Made by a program: the position numbers and the translations under genes. The notes beneath the pieces were generated by a model. That model worked only from the letters and a program-made list of their open reading frames with translations, did no database searches and was not told where the DNA came from. From Allobrachymonas sp. (GTDB lineage: Bacteria > Pseudomonadota > Gammaproteobacteria > Burkholderiales > Burkholderiaceae_C), in assembly GCA_012036375.1 (NCBI GenBank), contig JAAUOI010000075.1:1-11190 (forward strand): DNA of 11,190 nt, given 5' to 3'. The stretch's first letter is position 1, and each line of letters begins with the position of its first letter. Positions 1 through 6,265 of the stretch are shown here, piece after piece.

Positions 1-565
1 GACGGAGCAGCGTCGGACACACAGGTCGCTTTCAATAAGAGTTTTAATTCTTTCCGCCGTTTTTTTAACTTCCTTAAGTTCGCATGCGTTTGTTAGAGCA
101 CCGACTATGCATGGTCTCTCTGATGTTTAAGGTATATTAACATTTTTTTATCGCATTGGGGGGCGATCAATCATCGTGGCAGCACAAATGATACGAAAGA
201 CTAATTTGCATATTATATTTAAAATATCATTGAAAAAGTTCTGTTGCATCAACTTATCGTACAGTGCATAACTAAAAAATTATAACGATCTCTAAATTCT
301 GTTTCCAAGACTTCCTACGTGTTCACGAATTAAAACTGTAAAAGTATTTACCTTTTTATATTTTCAATAAATAAATGTATTGTATATAAATACTCAATAA
401 TGTTTTTAAATTCGCTACTTAAATACATGAAAATGAATGCATTTATAATTTTTCTTTTGAATATACAACTGTACTTAAATACGTATTCAAATACCAATAT
501 ATTATAAAACAACCCAGTTCTTTATATATAATACACTTAAGGTTTATGTAACTTAGAACGTGAAT
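1..565. other. AT-rich region without a recognisable gene
   Basis: This stretch is far richer in A and T than the rest of the window, especially from about 190 to 565. All frames are closed by frequent stops, and I see no tRNA, CRISPR array or insertion-sequence ends. The composition change falls at about 553-570, inside the truncated cupredoxin-like gene. The first 130 bases are less AT-rich. One frame there (2-131) encodes a short hydrophobic stretch before a stop, but without a start codon or body, so I do not call a gene. The region may be a decayed insertion, foreign DNA, or a chimeric contig end; the sequence alone does not decide. Confidence 0.6.
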
Positions 566-820
566 GAATTGCATTTTTTCATTGGCCACCGTGGCCATCG
601 TGGGCAAGCTGCTGGCTGCGTTGCGAGCCGTGGCGTGCTGGAGCACGACCACCGCATCTTGCGCAGGCTTGCCATCCCGATCCACCACCGTGACCTGCAC
701 CGTGCCCGCCTGCACGCTTGACGCGAACAGACCCGCTAAAAAACCCATTAAATGGCTATTTTTTAATAAAAATCGGCCTCCAGCTGGCATGAATACTGCG
801 CGAAGTGCTCTTGATTTCAT
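443..820 (-). pseudogene. Truncated exported cupredoxin-like (methylamine utilization-like) protein
   Basis: The first roughly 85 of 125 codons look real. The ATG at 820 follows a good ribosome site (AGGAG, 5 bases upstream). A hydrophobic signal segment ends in SSVQA near residue 38, and then comes a beta-sandwich start (GTVQVTVVDRDGKPAQDAVV). In related proteins I remember, this continues through a motif like NMQFIP(H)V into a copper/blue-copper-like fold with a conserved GCNIHD motif. Here the homology stops just after NEKMQFI, at the GC-to-AT composition break, and the remaining 35 or so codons are AT-rich and unlike the family. The gene therefore lacks its C-terminal half and its putative metal ligands. 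It lies 15 bases after the globin gene, as the last gene of the DUF3034-globin operon. An interspersed repeat is fused in frame into its N-terminus. The family assignment is from memory and the function is not established. Confidence 0.6.
782..809 (-). repeat. Interspersed repeat, copy A (28-bp core)
   Basis: On the plus strand the core contains GGCATGAATACTGCGC and is followed by GAAGTGCT. It matches copy B at 24 of 28 positions and copy C at 23 of 28. The bases just left of it (about 753-781, including ATCGGCCTCCAGC) resemble short repeats common in Comamonadaceae genomes, so the full element is probably longer than the core. It is translated as part of the N-terminus of the truncated cupredoxin-like gene. 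Confidence 0.6.
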
Positions 821-835
821 AGTAACTCCTAGAAA

Positions 836-1257
836 TTATTTGACGTTAATAATGTCGCGATGCATTGGAGCGAGCAAGGCCAGCATGCGGTTTTGAGCGC
901 TGAATGGAATGCCGCGCGCACTCATACTTTTTTGCAGCACTTCTACCAAGGCATTGAAATGGGCTTTGTCGATATCCATCTCTGCATGCGCCAGCTTCAT
1001 ATCCGGCCCTTTGTATTGACAGGGGCCGCCAGCGAGTTGACACATTTGATTGCCCAGCCCGGTTTTGAATTGCGTGGGATTGGTTTTTTCAAAAAAGGCT
1101 GCATGCGTTTGTCCGCTTGCAGATTTTTGAAGAACTCGTCCATCAGCGCCGACATGCCCGCTTGTGCGCCGAAGGCCTGGTACAAGCTGTCATCGGCTTT
1201 CGCAGGAGCGCTGATCAATGCAGCGCTCACCAATAAAGCATAAATGATTTTCTTCAT
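836..1257 (-). pseudogene. Exported group I truncated hemoglobin, frameshifted
   Basis: Joining the reading frames 1257-997 and 1045-836 gives a 140-residue truncated hemoglobin. Residues 1-21 form a signal peptide (MKKIIYALLVSAALISAPAKA). The globin fold follows: LYQAFG at the start, an EFF helix near 41, the QMCQLAGGPCQY stretch at 71-82, and the proximal heme histidine in KLAHAEM (about H91). The break is at plus positions 1084-1096, where the minus strand reads CCT TTT TTG AAA AAA; one extra T or a -1 shift restores the conserved EKTNPTQF. AAGGA overlapping the stop of the DUF3034 gene serves as ribosome site. It likely binds O2 or NO, or handles heme, in the periplasm. It is the middle gene of the DUF3034-globin-cupredoxin operon. 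The shift may be a homopolymer sequencing error, a real mutation, or recoding. Confidence 0.8.
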
Positions 1258-1266
1258 GATGAATCC

Positions 1267-2208
1267 TTAAAACGCGACTTGCGCTGACAGATAAGTGCCC
1301 GTTTGGCGCCGACGCGCCGTGGTCGCTGGAACGATTTGCCCTAAATCAACGAAAGCCAAGGTCAGAGACAGGTGCTTATTCGGCTGCCAAGCGATAAAAA
1401 TATCTTTCCAGTCGCTGGATTGCAAGCCATCACCCAAGCCCGCTGCATTGCCAGCCACCTGCAAACGATTGCTCATCTTGCGGTATTCAAAGCCGATGGC
1501 CAGATCTTTTCTCAAGAGCAAAGCCACAGAAATTTCGGGCAACAGTTCATAGCTACTTTTCGCGCCACCCAAGCTTGCGCCAAAGCCGAGCAAGCCGTTT
1601 TGATTGGCCTTGGTGGCTCTGAGCGTGCCATTGATCAAAATGCCTTTCGCCAACAATAATTTCGTCGCGCTCACATAAAGATCAGTGCCGCTGCGCTTGG
1701 CGCCCAAGGCGGCCAAGGTCGGATCAAGCGCACTGGATGCGAGGCTTTTGCTTTGCAGGCCAATGGCAATCGAAGGCATCAGGCTATCACTATCAAGCAC
1801 GGCATCGCCAGCCACACGCGCTTTGATGCCCACAATATCCTGCTTCAATCGCAAACCCGGTGCGCCGAGCAGCACACCTGTGAGCCCAGTATCCAAATCC
1901 TGCCGCGCCAGAGAAAGCTCCAGCCGCTCGTTCCACGAAACTGCTGCGCCATAAGCGCTCAGGCCATAGTCTCGCGTGTTCACGCGCGTGGCGTGCGCGG
2001 TGGCACCCCACTGGCCTTGCGTGGCCAAGCTGCCCGTGACGGCCCAAGGCGTAAGCCCGCCGCCAGCTGCGCCATCCACTGAGCTGACTCCGCCCGTCAG
2101 CAGCAGTTTTCCAGATTCAGAATAGCCAGTAGCCGGCATCAATACTGCGCTAAATGCTATTGAAAGCATAGTGATTGAACGACTCCAAAGAGGAGTGGAT
2201 GGATGCAT
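1267..2208 (-). CDS. DUF3034 family outer-membrane-like protein
   Basis: This intact 313-residue protein matches the DUF3034 family as I know it, including the conserved block KLLLTGGVSSVDGAAGGGLTPW after the signal peptide. Further family-like stretches are VNTRDYGLSAYG, ELSLARQ, LKQDIVGIKARVAGDAVLDSD, LLGFG and the aromatic-ended C-terminus QVAF. Alternating hydrophobic residues, many glycines and a terminal phenylalanine suggest an outer-membrane beta-barrel. The signal peptide covers roughly residues 1-30, and its h-region includes a copy of the interspersed repeat. I chose the ATG at 2208 because AGAAAGAGA lies just upstream and an ECF-type promoter lies 43 bases before it. The gene starts the operon that continues with the globin gene, 9 bases downstream. 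The biochemical role of DUF3034 is unknown to me; a barrel partner for the periplasmic globin and cupredoxin is inference. Confidence 0.85.
   Translation of the reverse strand: MHPSTPLWSRSITMLSIAFSAVLMPATGYSESGKLLLTGGVSSVDGAAGGGLTPWAVTGSLATQGQWGATAHATRVNTRDYGLSAYGAAVSWNERLELSLARQDLDTGLTGVLLGAPGLRLKQDIVGIKARVAGDAVLDSDSLMPSIAIGLQSKSLASSALDPTLAALGAKRSGTDLYVSATKLLLAKGILINGTLRATKANQNGLLGFGASLGGAKSSYELLPEISVALLLRKDLAIGFEYRKMSNRLQVAGNAAGLGDGLQSSDWKDIFIAWQPNKHLSLTLAFVDLGQIVPATTARRRQTGTYLSAQVAF
2121..2161 (-). repeat. Interspersed repeat, copy B with inverted ends
   Basis: The 28-bp core (2131-2158) carries GGCATCAATACTGCGC on the plus strand. It is bounded by AATAGC at 2121-2126 and GCTATT at 2156-2161, which are inverted copies of each other. 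It lies in the signal-peptide coding part of the DUF3034 gene and is read in the same phase as copies A and C. Confidence 0.6.
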
Positions 2209-2250
2209 ACATTCTCTTTCTACGACGCCTGAAAAGCGCCAGATAGCTTA

Positions 2251-2279
2251 GTTACGGGCGTGCTGCGTCTTTGGATGCA
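2251..2279 (-). promoter_or_regulatory. ECF-type promoter candidate for the DUF3034-globin operon
   Basis: On the minus strand TGCATCC (2279-2273) is followed by 16 bases and then CGTAAC (2256-2251). The same -35 and CGTA -10 recur before the second sigma gene and, with one mismatch and one more spacer base, before the ferritin-like gene. The start ATG at 2208 lies 43 bases downstream. The -10 type CGTA resembles promoters of ECF sigma factors paired with ChrR-like cupins, as far as I recall. Confidence 0.55.
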
Positions 2280-2297
2280 AAAATATTTCGCAGAGCC

Positions 2298-2327
2298 TGA
2301 ATCCAAGCCCCAGAGCCTACTCGTATA
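2298..2327 (+). promoter_or_regulatory. ECF-type promoter candidate for the ferritin-like operon
   Basis: TGAATCC (2298-2304), a 17-base spacer and CGTATA (2322-2327) lie 53 bases before the ferritin-like start codon. The element faces away from the minus-strand promoter for the DUF3034 operon; the two -35 boxes are only 18 bases apart. This suggests coordinated divergent control by the same ECF sigma factor. Confidence 0.5.
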
Positions 2328-2380
2328 GCAAATGTCTGGCCAGCAAGCTTTTTCAATTCAACTGTATTTGGAGTTTTTCC

Positions 2381-2968
2381 ATGATTCATTCTGTGATTCA
2401 ACCACTTGCCACAGCTTCACGCCGCAGCTTTATAGGTAACAGTGGAAAATTGTCTGCGCTGGGCTTGGCCATGCTGGGCGGCAATCTGGCGCTAGCGCAA
2501 GGCATGGCGGGCGATGCCGCCAAAGATGTGGGCATTCTCAATGTGGCGCTCGGCTTGGAGCACGAGGCCATCAATGCCTATCAGCTCGGGGCGCTCAGCG
2601 GCTTGCTGCAAAAGCCTGTGCTGGACGTGGCTGTGAAATTTCAATCCAACCACAAAGCCCACCGCGATGCATTGATCGATACGATTCAAAAGCTCGGCGG
2701 TCGCCCCGTGGCAGAAAAGAAAATCGATGATTACGCCAGGGCGCTTAAGGCTGACACGCTCAAAAGCCCATCGGATGTGCTCGACTTGGCGGCTCGCTTA
2801 GAGCTGGGCGCGACCAATGCGTATCTGGGCGTGATCCCTGCTTTCATGAGCAAAGATTTGGCCAAAGTTGCTGCACGTTTGGCAGCGGATGAAACCCTAC
2901 ATTTCACTGTGCTCACACAAGCTTTAGGCCGCCCGCTGCCAGCCAGCGCTTTGAGCTTTGGCGCTTGA
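2381..2968 (+). CDS. Tat-exported ferritin-like domain protein
   Basis: The 195-residue protein begins with a twin-arginine signal (SRRSFIG at about 13-19, then a hydrophobic stretch ending LALAQ near 40), so it is exported folded. The mature part is an alpha-helical ferritin-like domain. Candidate di-iron ligands are E60/E62 in LEHEAINAY, H91 and H94 in NHKAHRD, E141 in LELGATNAY, and E171 and H174 in DETLHF. Such Tat-exported ferritin-like proteins are common in proteobacteria beside ECF sigma genes; they probably bind iron in the periplasm, but a precise reaction is not known to me. The ATG at 2381 has GGAG 8 bases upstream. It is first in a plus-strand series followed by cytochrome c, sigma and anti-sigma genes. 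Confidence 0.85.
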   Translation: MIHSVIQPLATASRRSFIGNSGKLSALGLAMLGGNLALAQGMAGDAAKDVGILNVALGLEHEAINAYQLGALSGLLQKPVLDVAVKFQSNHKAHRDALIDTIQKLGGRPVAEKKIDDYARALKADTLKSPSDVLDLAARLELGATNAYLGVIPAFMSKDLAKVAARLAADETLHFTVLTQALGRPLPASALSFGA

Positions 2969-3074
2969 TCACTATTGCGCCGATCAAGCTTCAAGACCCT
3001 CTTGCAGTGAAAACTATCATGCCCCGATTCCTCTCCAGGTTGATGCACTGTCTGCTCTGTGAAGCAGACTTAGT

Positions 3075-3122
3075 ACCGAGCCTGCGCAGCGCTTGCGTTG
3101 GCGCAGTGCTCGGTATTTTTTT
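3075..3122 (+). terminator. Intrinsic terminator or attenuator hairpin
   Basis: ACCGAGC-CTGCGC (3075-3087) pairs with GCGCAG-T-GCTCGGT (3101-3114), a 13-bp stem with one bulged T and a 13-base loop, followed by A and seven Ts (3116-3122). This is a textbook intrinsic terminator shape 106 bases after the ferritin-like stop. It also overlaps the part of the next gene that appears to encode the cytochrome signal peptide, so it may attenuate rather than end transcription. Confidence 0.7.
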
Positions 3123-3470
3123 GCTCCAATGGTCTTGGCGCAAGCCAGCAGCAAGCCTGATGCGCAGCGCGGCTTGGCGGTCTATCAAGCCAAGTGCATC
3201 GCCTGCCACAGCGTAGATGAGCATCGCGTGGGCCCGGCGCATGCCGGCGTGTTGGGGCGGCGAGCGGGCAGCGCGAAGGGTTATGACTATTCCGAAGCGC
3301 TGGCCAAGAGCAAAGTGATCTGGTCGACTAAAACTTTGAACGCATGGCTGACCGATCCCGAACAACTGATTCCTCATCAGAAGATGGGCTACCGATTGTC
3401 TTTGTCGAAAGAGCGAGCAGATGTGATTGCCTATTTGGCGACGCTGCCCAAAGCAGCCAGCTCCAAGTAA
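3093..3470 (+). CDS. Small exported class I cytochrome c
   Basis: The frame contains one heme c site, CIACH (residues 35-39 counted from the TTG at 3093), and a likely axial methionine in HQKMGYRLS (M98), typical of mitochondrial-type class I cytochromes c. It should carry electrons in the periplasm. The N-terminus is unclear. VLAQA before SSKPDAQRG is a good cleavage site, but the hydrophobic core preceding it (ACVGAVLGIF) lies in another frame that runs from ATG 3019 or 3043. The frames join if one T is added to the T7 run at 3116-3122 or if ribosomes shift -1 at T TTT TTG. Without that, the start would be TTG 3093 or ATG 3129 with a poor signal peptide. The gene follows the ferritin-like gene and precedes an ECF sigma gene by 27 bases. 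Confidence 0.8.
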   Translation: MRWRSARYFFAPMVLAQASSKPDAQRGLAVYQAKCIACHSVDEHRVGPAHAGVLGRRAGSAKGYDYSEALAKSKVIWSTKTLNAWLTDPEQLIPHQKMGYRLSLSKERADVIAYLATLPKAASSK

Positions 3471-3497
3471 TGTGCTTCATTCCAGAACGAGTTCAAC

Positions 3498-4073
3498 ATG
3501 ACAACCACGACCCACGATGAGCAATTGATGATTTGGCTGGAAGGCATTGCCCAGCAAGATGCCAACGCATTGCGACAGCTTTATGACGCTACCAGTCGTA
3601 AGCTGTTTGCAATTGCCATGCGCGTGGTGGGTAATGTGGAGCATGCCGAAGATGTGCTGCAAGAATCATTCTTGACTATTTGGCGCGTAGCAGGCGACTA
3701 TCGCGCCCCCTTGAGTCCACCCATGGTTTGGCTCGGCGTGATCGTGCGCAGCCGAGGTTTGGATTTTTTGCGCCGCAGGGCTTCCGAGCGAGCGCTGGCC
3801 GGGCAGCCGATCGACGACATGCTGGCCGAGACTTTGCCCGACGACGGCGACACCCCCATGCAACTGCAAGAGGCCAGCGAACAAGCTTGGGCACTGCATG
3901 AATGTTTGCGACAAATTGAGCCCAAGCAGCGCCAAGTGGTAACCATGGCGTATTACCGCGATTTAAGCCACAGCGAACTCGCCGAACAACTCAAATTGCC
4001 ACTGGGCACGGTGAAATCTTGGATGCGCAGAAGCTTAGAGCAACTGCGCATCTGCATGAATCGTTTTGCTTGA
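3498..4073 (+). CDS. ECF sigma factor, RskA-partnered (sigma 1)
   Basis: This 191-residue sigma-70 family protein has only regions 2 and 4. Region 2 covers about 25-90, with EDVLQESFLTIWR at 51-63 for core binding and -10 recognition. Region 4 covers about 135-185, with a helix-turn-helix in SELAEQLKLPLGTVKSWMRR for -35 recognition. It should direct RNA polymerase to stress promoters when freed from the membrane anti-sigma factor encoded 47 bases downstream. No ECF promoter is visible directly before it, so it is probably transcribed with the cytochrome and ferritin-like genes. The ATG at 3498 is weakly supported by GAACGAG upstream. Confidence 0.88.
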   Translation: MTTTTHDEQLMIWLEGIAQQDANALRQLYDATSRKLFAIAMRVVGNVEHAEDVLQESFLTIWRVAGDYRAPLSPPMVWLGVIVRSRGLDFLRRRASERALAGQPIDDMLAETLPDDGDTPMQLQEASEQAWALHECLRQIEPKQRQVVTMAYYRDLSHSELAEQLKLPLGTVKSWMRRSLEQLRICMNRFA

Positions 4074-4120
4074 ATCACATCATTGGCCGCAGAGCTGAAA
4101 CCCCGATATTAAAGTGCATC

Positions 4121-4963
4121 ATGAACCTTGGACAACACCCCGAACTTCTTGACCGAATCGCCGTGCGGTATGCACTGGGCTTGGTCAAAGGCGCTGCCAA
4201 GCGCAGGCTGGAGGCGCAATCGCGCCAAAGTGCGGTGGTGCGAGCCCGTTTATTGCTTTGGCAAGAAAGGATGCATGCCATGCTCGAACTTCACACCGCA
4301 GGTCTTAGCTCCTCTGAAGCCGCTTCAGCGAAGACCACACAGCAACTGCGCAATGTCTGGCTTCGGATTGAGAACTCTCTGCCCAGTTTGCCTGTGACCA
4401 ACCCACAGCGGCAAGTGAACTGGCAACCCATGGAGCAAGCGCGACACGCTTTAGATGCACTGCGCCGACGCGTGCACCAATGGTCAGCTGTGGCGGCGCT
4501 GGCCAGTGTGGCGGCTTTGGCAGGCTGGGGCTTGCAATGGCAGGCCAAAGATCAATTAGCGTCGAACCAAATTGCACTTGCCAAAGCCGAGCAGCAGCTA
4601 CAGCAGCAAGCGGCGAGGCAGCAGGTGCAGTATGTGGCTGTGCTGGCAGATGATCAATTCGCCGCCACAGTTTTGGTCACCTTTGATGCAGACAAGCAGC
4701 GTTTGATCTTGCAGCGCATAAGCAACTTCCAAGAAGAGGCCGACAAGAGTTTGCAGCTGTGGGCCGTTTACCCCGGCCAAGCGCCATTGTCCTTGGGATT
4801 ACCTGATCGCAATGCAGAAGTGCGCTTGACCACTGCGCCTGGCTCAATTCGTGACGGCGCAGTATTGGCGATGAGCCTAGAGCCCAAAGGCGGTGCGCCG
4901 GCGGGTAGCGGCCCAACAGGTCCCATTCTGTTTAAAGGACAAATGCTCAAGCCTTCCCTCTAA
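4121..4963 (+). CDS. RskA-type membrane anti-sigma factor
   Basis: The protein has 280 residues if started at the ATG 4121; an earlier in-frame ATG at 4019 lies inside the sigma gene and is unlikely. Residues 1-118 form a cytoplasmic sigma-binding region. One membrane helix follows at about 121-140 (WSAVAALASVAALAGWGLQW), then a glutamine/alanine-rich linker and a periplasmic RskA-like domain (about 175-280). That domain shows the family features LQLWAVYPG, SLG, LAMSLEPKGGAPAGSGPTGPILFKG. It should hold sigma 1 inactive at the inner membrane until an envelope signal releases it. The family is placed with good confidence; the signal is unknown, but the neighbouring heme and iron proteins suggest redox or metal stress. 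Confidence 0.85.
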   Translation: MNLGQHPELLDRIAVRYALGLVKGAAKRRLEAQSRQSAVVRARLLLWQERMHAMLELHTAGLSSSEAASAKTTQQLRNVWLRIENSLPSLPVTNPQRQVNWQPMEQARHALDALRRRVHQWSAVAALASVAALAGWGLQWQAKDQLASNQIALAKAEQQLQQQAARQQVQYVAVLADDQFAATVLVTFDADKQRLILQRISNFQEEADKSLQLWAVYPGQAPLSLGLPDRNAEVRLTTAPGSIRDGAVLAMSLEPKGGAPAGSGPTGPILFKGQMLKPSL

Positions 4964-5006
4964 TGGTTTGAAAACACCTGCCTAGTTGGCAAAAAGATCA
5001 GTTTTT

Positions 5007-5035
5007 TGCATCCTAAGGTGAACTCGATTCGTAGA
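5007..5035 (+). promoter_or_regulatory. ECF-type promoter candidate for sigma 2 and cupin genes
   Basis: TGCATCC (5007-5013), 16 bases, then CGTAGA (5030-5035). The -35 and spacing are identical to the element before the DUF3034 operon. A transcript would start near 5042, which argues against the far upstream TTG start at 5006 for sigma 2. Positive autoregulation by sigma 2 is a natural reading but is inferred. Confidence 0.55.
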
Positions 5036-5108
5036 GCAGGCATGGAGATGACACTTTCGCCTGGCTGGGTAGACACGCAATTTGCCCGGCAAAGCCGCGA
5101 GGCTTGGC

Positions 5109-5146
5109 ATTCAAGGCACAATTGCCGTATGAAGTGTGCCTTGAAT
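5109..5146 (+). promoter_or_regulatory. Perfect 12-bp inverted repeat around the sigma 2 start codon
   Basis: ATTCAAGGCACA (5109-5120) and TGTGCCTTGAAT (5135-5146) are exact reverse complements separated by 14 bases that contain the ATG at 5129. In RNA this makes a stable hairpin whose 5' arm includes AAGG, the only ribosome-site-like sequence nearby. It could hide the ribosome site, or in DNA could serve as an operator. Confidence 0.6.
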
Positions 5147-5785
5147 CGCGAGCTGCTGTCTGCCAAGTTATCGTCGCACGATGAAGATGATGTTTTGCGC
5201 ACCTGCGTCAAACGTATGCAAGCCGGCGACAGCGATGGGCAAGCCGCATTGGCTGAACTTTACGACGCGAGTGTCAACCGCGTCTTCAGCTTGATCAAGC
5301 GCTTTGTGGGCGGCGATGCCGCCGCAGAAGACGTGACGCAAGAGGTATATCTGCAAGCATGGATGCAATGCCAGCGCTTTGATGCACGCCGTGGCGCAGT
5401 GATGGCTTGGCTGCTCAATCTGGCTCGCAGCCGCGCACTTGATGCTTGGCGCAAAAACAGCAACTCGGTGGTGCTGATGGATGGCGACATAGCGCAAGTG
5501 GCAGCAAGCCAATTGGTGCAAGCCTTGCAGCCTGCTGATTTTCTAGAGGCTACTGAGGCTCGCTCCACGCTGCATGAAGCCATCAGCCAGTTGCCCGCCA
5601 CCACGCGCCAGATGCTGAGTTTGGCATTTTTTCAAGACTTCACGCACCAAGAAATCGGCGATTATTTGCAGATACCGTTGGGCACGGTCAAAAGCACAAT
5701 CCGCCGTGCTTTGCTCAGCTTGCGCGAGCAACTGATTACACACGGTTGGAATGCGTCGCAACTGAATTTGGAACACGAAGTATGA
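5129..5785 (+). CDS. ECF sigma factor, cupin-partnered (sigma 2)
   Basis: From ATG 5129 the protein has 218 residues. Region 2 spans about 37-105 (LAELYDASVNRVFSLIKRFV, then AEDVTQEVYLQAW), and region 4 about 148-202 (LPATTRQMLSLAFF, then the helix-turn-helix HQEIGDYLQIPLGTVKSTIRR). An alternative start is ATG 5042, which would add 29 residues and be nearly leaderless relative to the promoter candidate. The TTG at 5006 overlaps the promoter and is unlikely. The gene overlaps the cupin gene by ATGA, which points to translational coupling and to the cupin as its regulator, as in RpoE-ChrR pairs. A perfect inverted repeat surrounds the chosen start codon. Confidence 0.85.
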   Translation: MKCALNRELLSAKLSSHDEDDVLRTCVKRMQAGDSDGQAALAELYDASVNRVFSLIKRFVGGDAAAEDVTQEVYLQAWMQCQRFDARRGAVMAWLLNLARSRALDAWRKNSNSVVLMDGDIAQVAASQLVQALQPADFLEATEARSTLHEAISQLPATTRQMLSLAFFQDFTHQEIGDYLQIPLGTVKSTIRRALLSLREQLITHGWNASQLNLEHEV

Positions 5786-6255
5786 GCACTGATCAACCCC
5801 TCAATGAAGCTTGGACGGGCGTGCTGGCGCAAGCACTGGCTACCTTGCACGCGCATGAGCCGAGCGCTGAAGCACACCTGCGTATGAAGCAACAGCTTTT
5901 GAGTAAGCTTGCCGCTGCGCCAACACAGACTGTGCGCAATGTGCGCCGCGAAGAAGGCTGGCAAACGCTCAGCAAGCGCGTGCAGATCAAGGTTTTGAAT
6001 GACGATGGGCAGACGCTGTCGTGGCTTCTCAAACTGCTACCCGGCGGCCAACTGCCCGAGCATGACCATGCCGATGGCTATGAGGAATGCATGGTGCTCG
6101 AAGGCCAATTGCGTATCAATGATGAAGTTTTCTCCGCGGGCGATTATCAAATCGCCCTGCCTGGCTCGGTACATCATCAGGTGGGCAGCGAAACAGGCAG
6201 CTTGGTCTATCTGCGCTCGCCTTCGAGCCGGCGGCGTGATTTGATGGGCGTTTGA
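5782..6255 (+). CDS. ChrR-like cupin anti-sigma or sensor protein
   Basis: The 157-residue soluble protein starts at the ATG that overlaps the sigma 2 stop (ATGA). Residues 68-150 form a cupin barrel with candidate metal ligands H94 and H96 (PEHDHADGYEE), E101 or E102, and H131 or H132 (GSVHHQ). ChrR-type anti-sigma factors combine an N-terminal zinc-binding domain (HxxxCxxC) with such a cupin. Here the N-terminal about 55 residues are helical and contain no cysteine pair; the only cysteine is at about 103. It may therefore inhibit sigma 2 without the zinc site or act as a separate sensor. Zn, Fe or Mn binding by the cupin is likely but not shown. It converges on the minus-strand gene ending at 6266 with only 10 bases between. 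Confidence 0.75.
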   Translation: MSTDQPLNEAWTGVLAQALATLHAHEPSAEAHLRMKQQLLSKLAAAPTQTVRNVRREEGWQTLSKRVQIKVLNDDGQTLSWLLKLLPGGQLPEHDHADGYEECMVLEGQLRINDEVFSAGDYQIALPGSVHHQVGSETGSLVYLRSPSSRRRDLMGV

Positions 6256-6265
6256 GCGCTGACTG

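Noticed and set aside
2..131. Open frame with a hydrophobic signal-peptide-like stretch ending in a stop at 131
   Set aside because: No start codon, no body after the hydrophobic part, and the window edge prevents a decision.
232..262. GTTCTGTTGCA, similar to the terminal inverted repeat of IS6-family elements
   Set aside because: Only 11 bases match and there is no transposase or second end nearby; likely chance in an AT-rich segment.
2965..3216. Separate ORF of 83 codons overlapping the start of cytochrome c
   Set aside because: Only its first part (to the T7 run) looks meaningful, as the cytochrome signal peptide; beyond the run it is a shadow frame of the cytochrome gene.
4981..5009. 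Weak hairpin GCAAAAA/TTTTTTGC after the RskA-like gene as a terminator
   Set aside because: The stem is nearly all A-T and the flanking arrangement does not fit an intrinsic terminator; it overlaps the sigma 2 promoter candidate.
5006..5128. Long N-terminal extension of sigma 2 from TTG 5006
   Set aside because: The start overlaps the -35 box, the extension has no sigma-family features, and a transcript would begin downstream of it.
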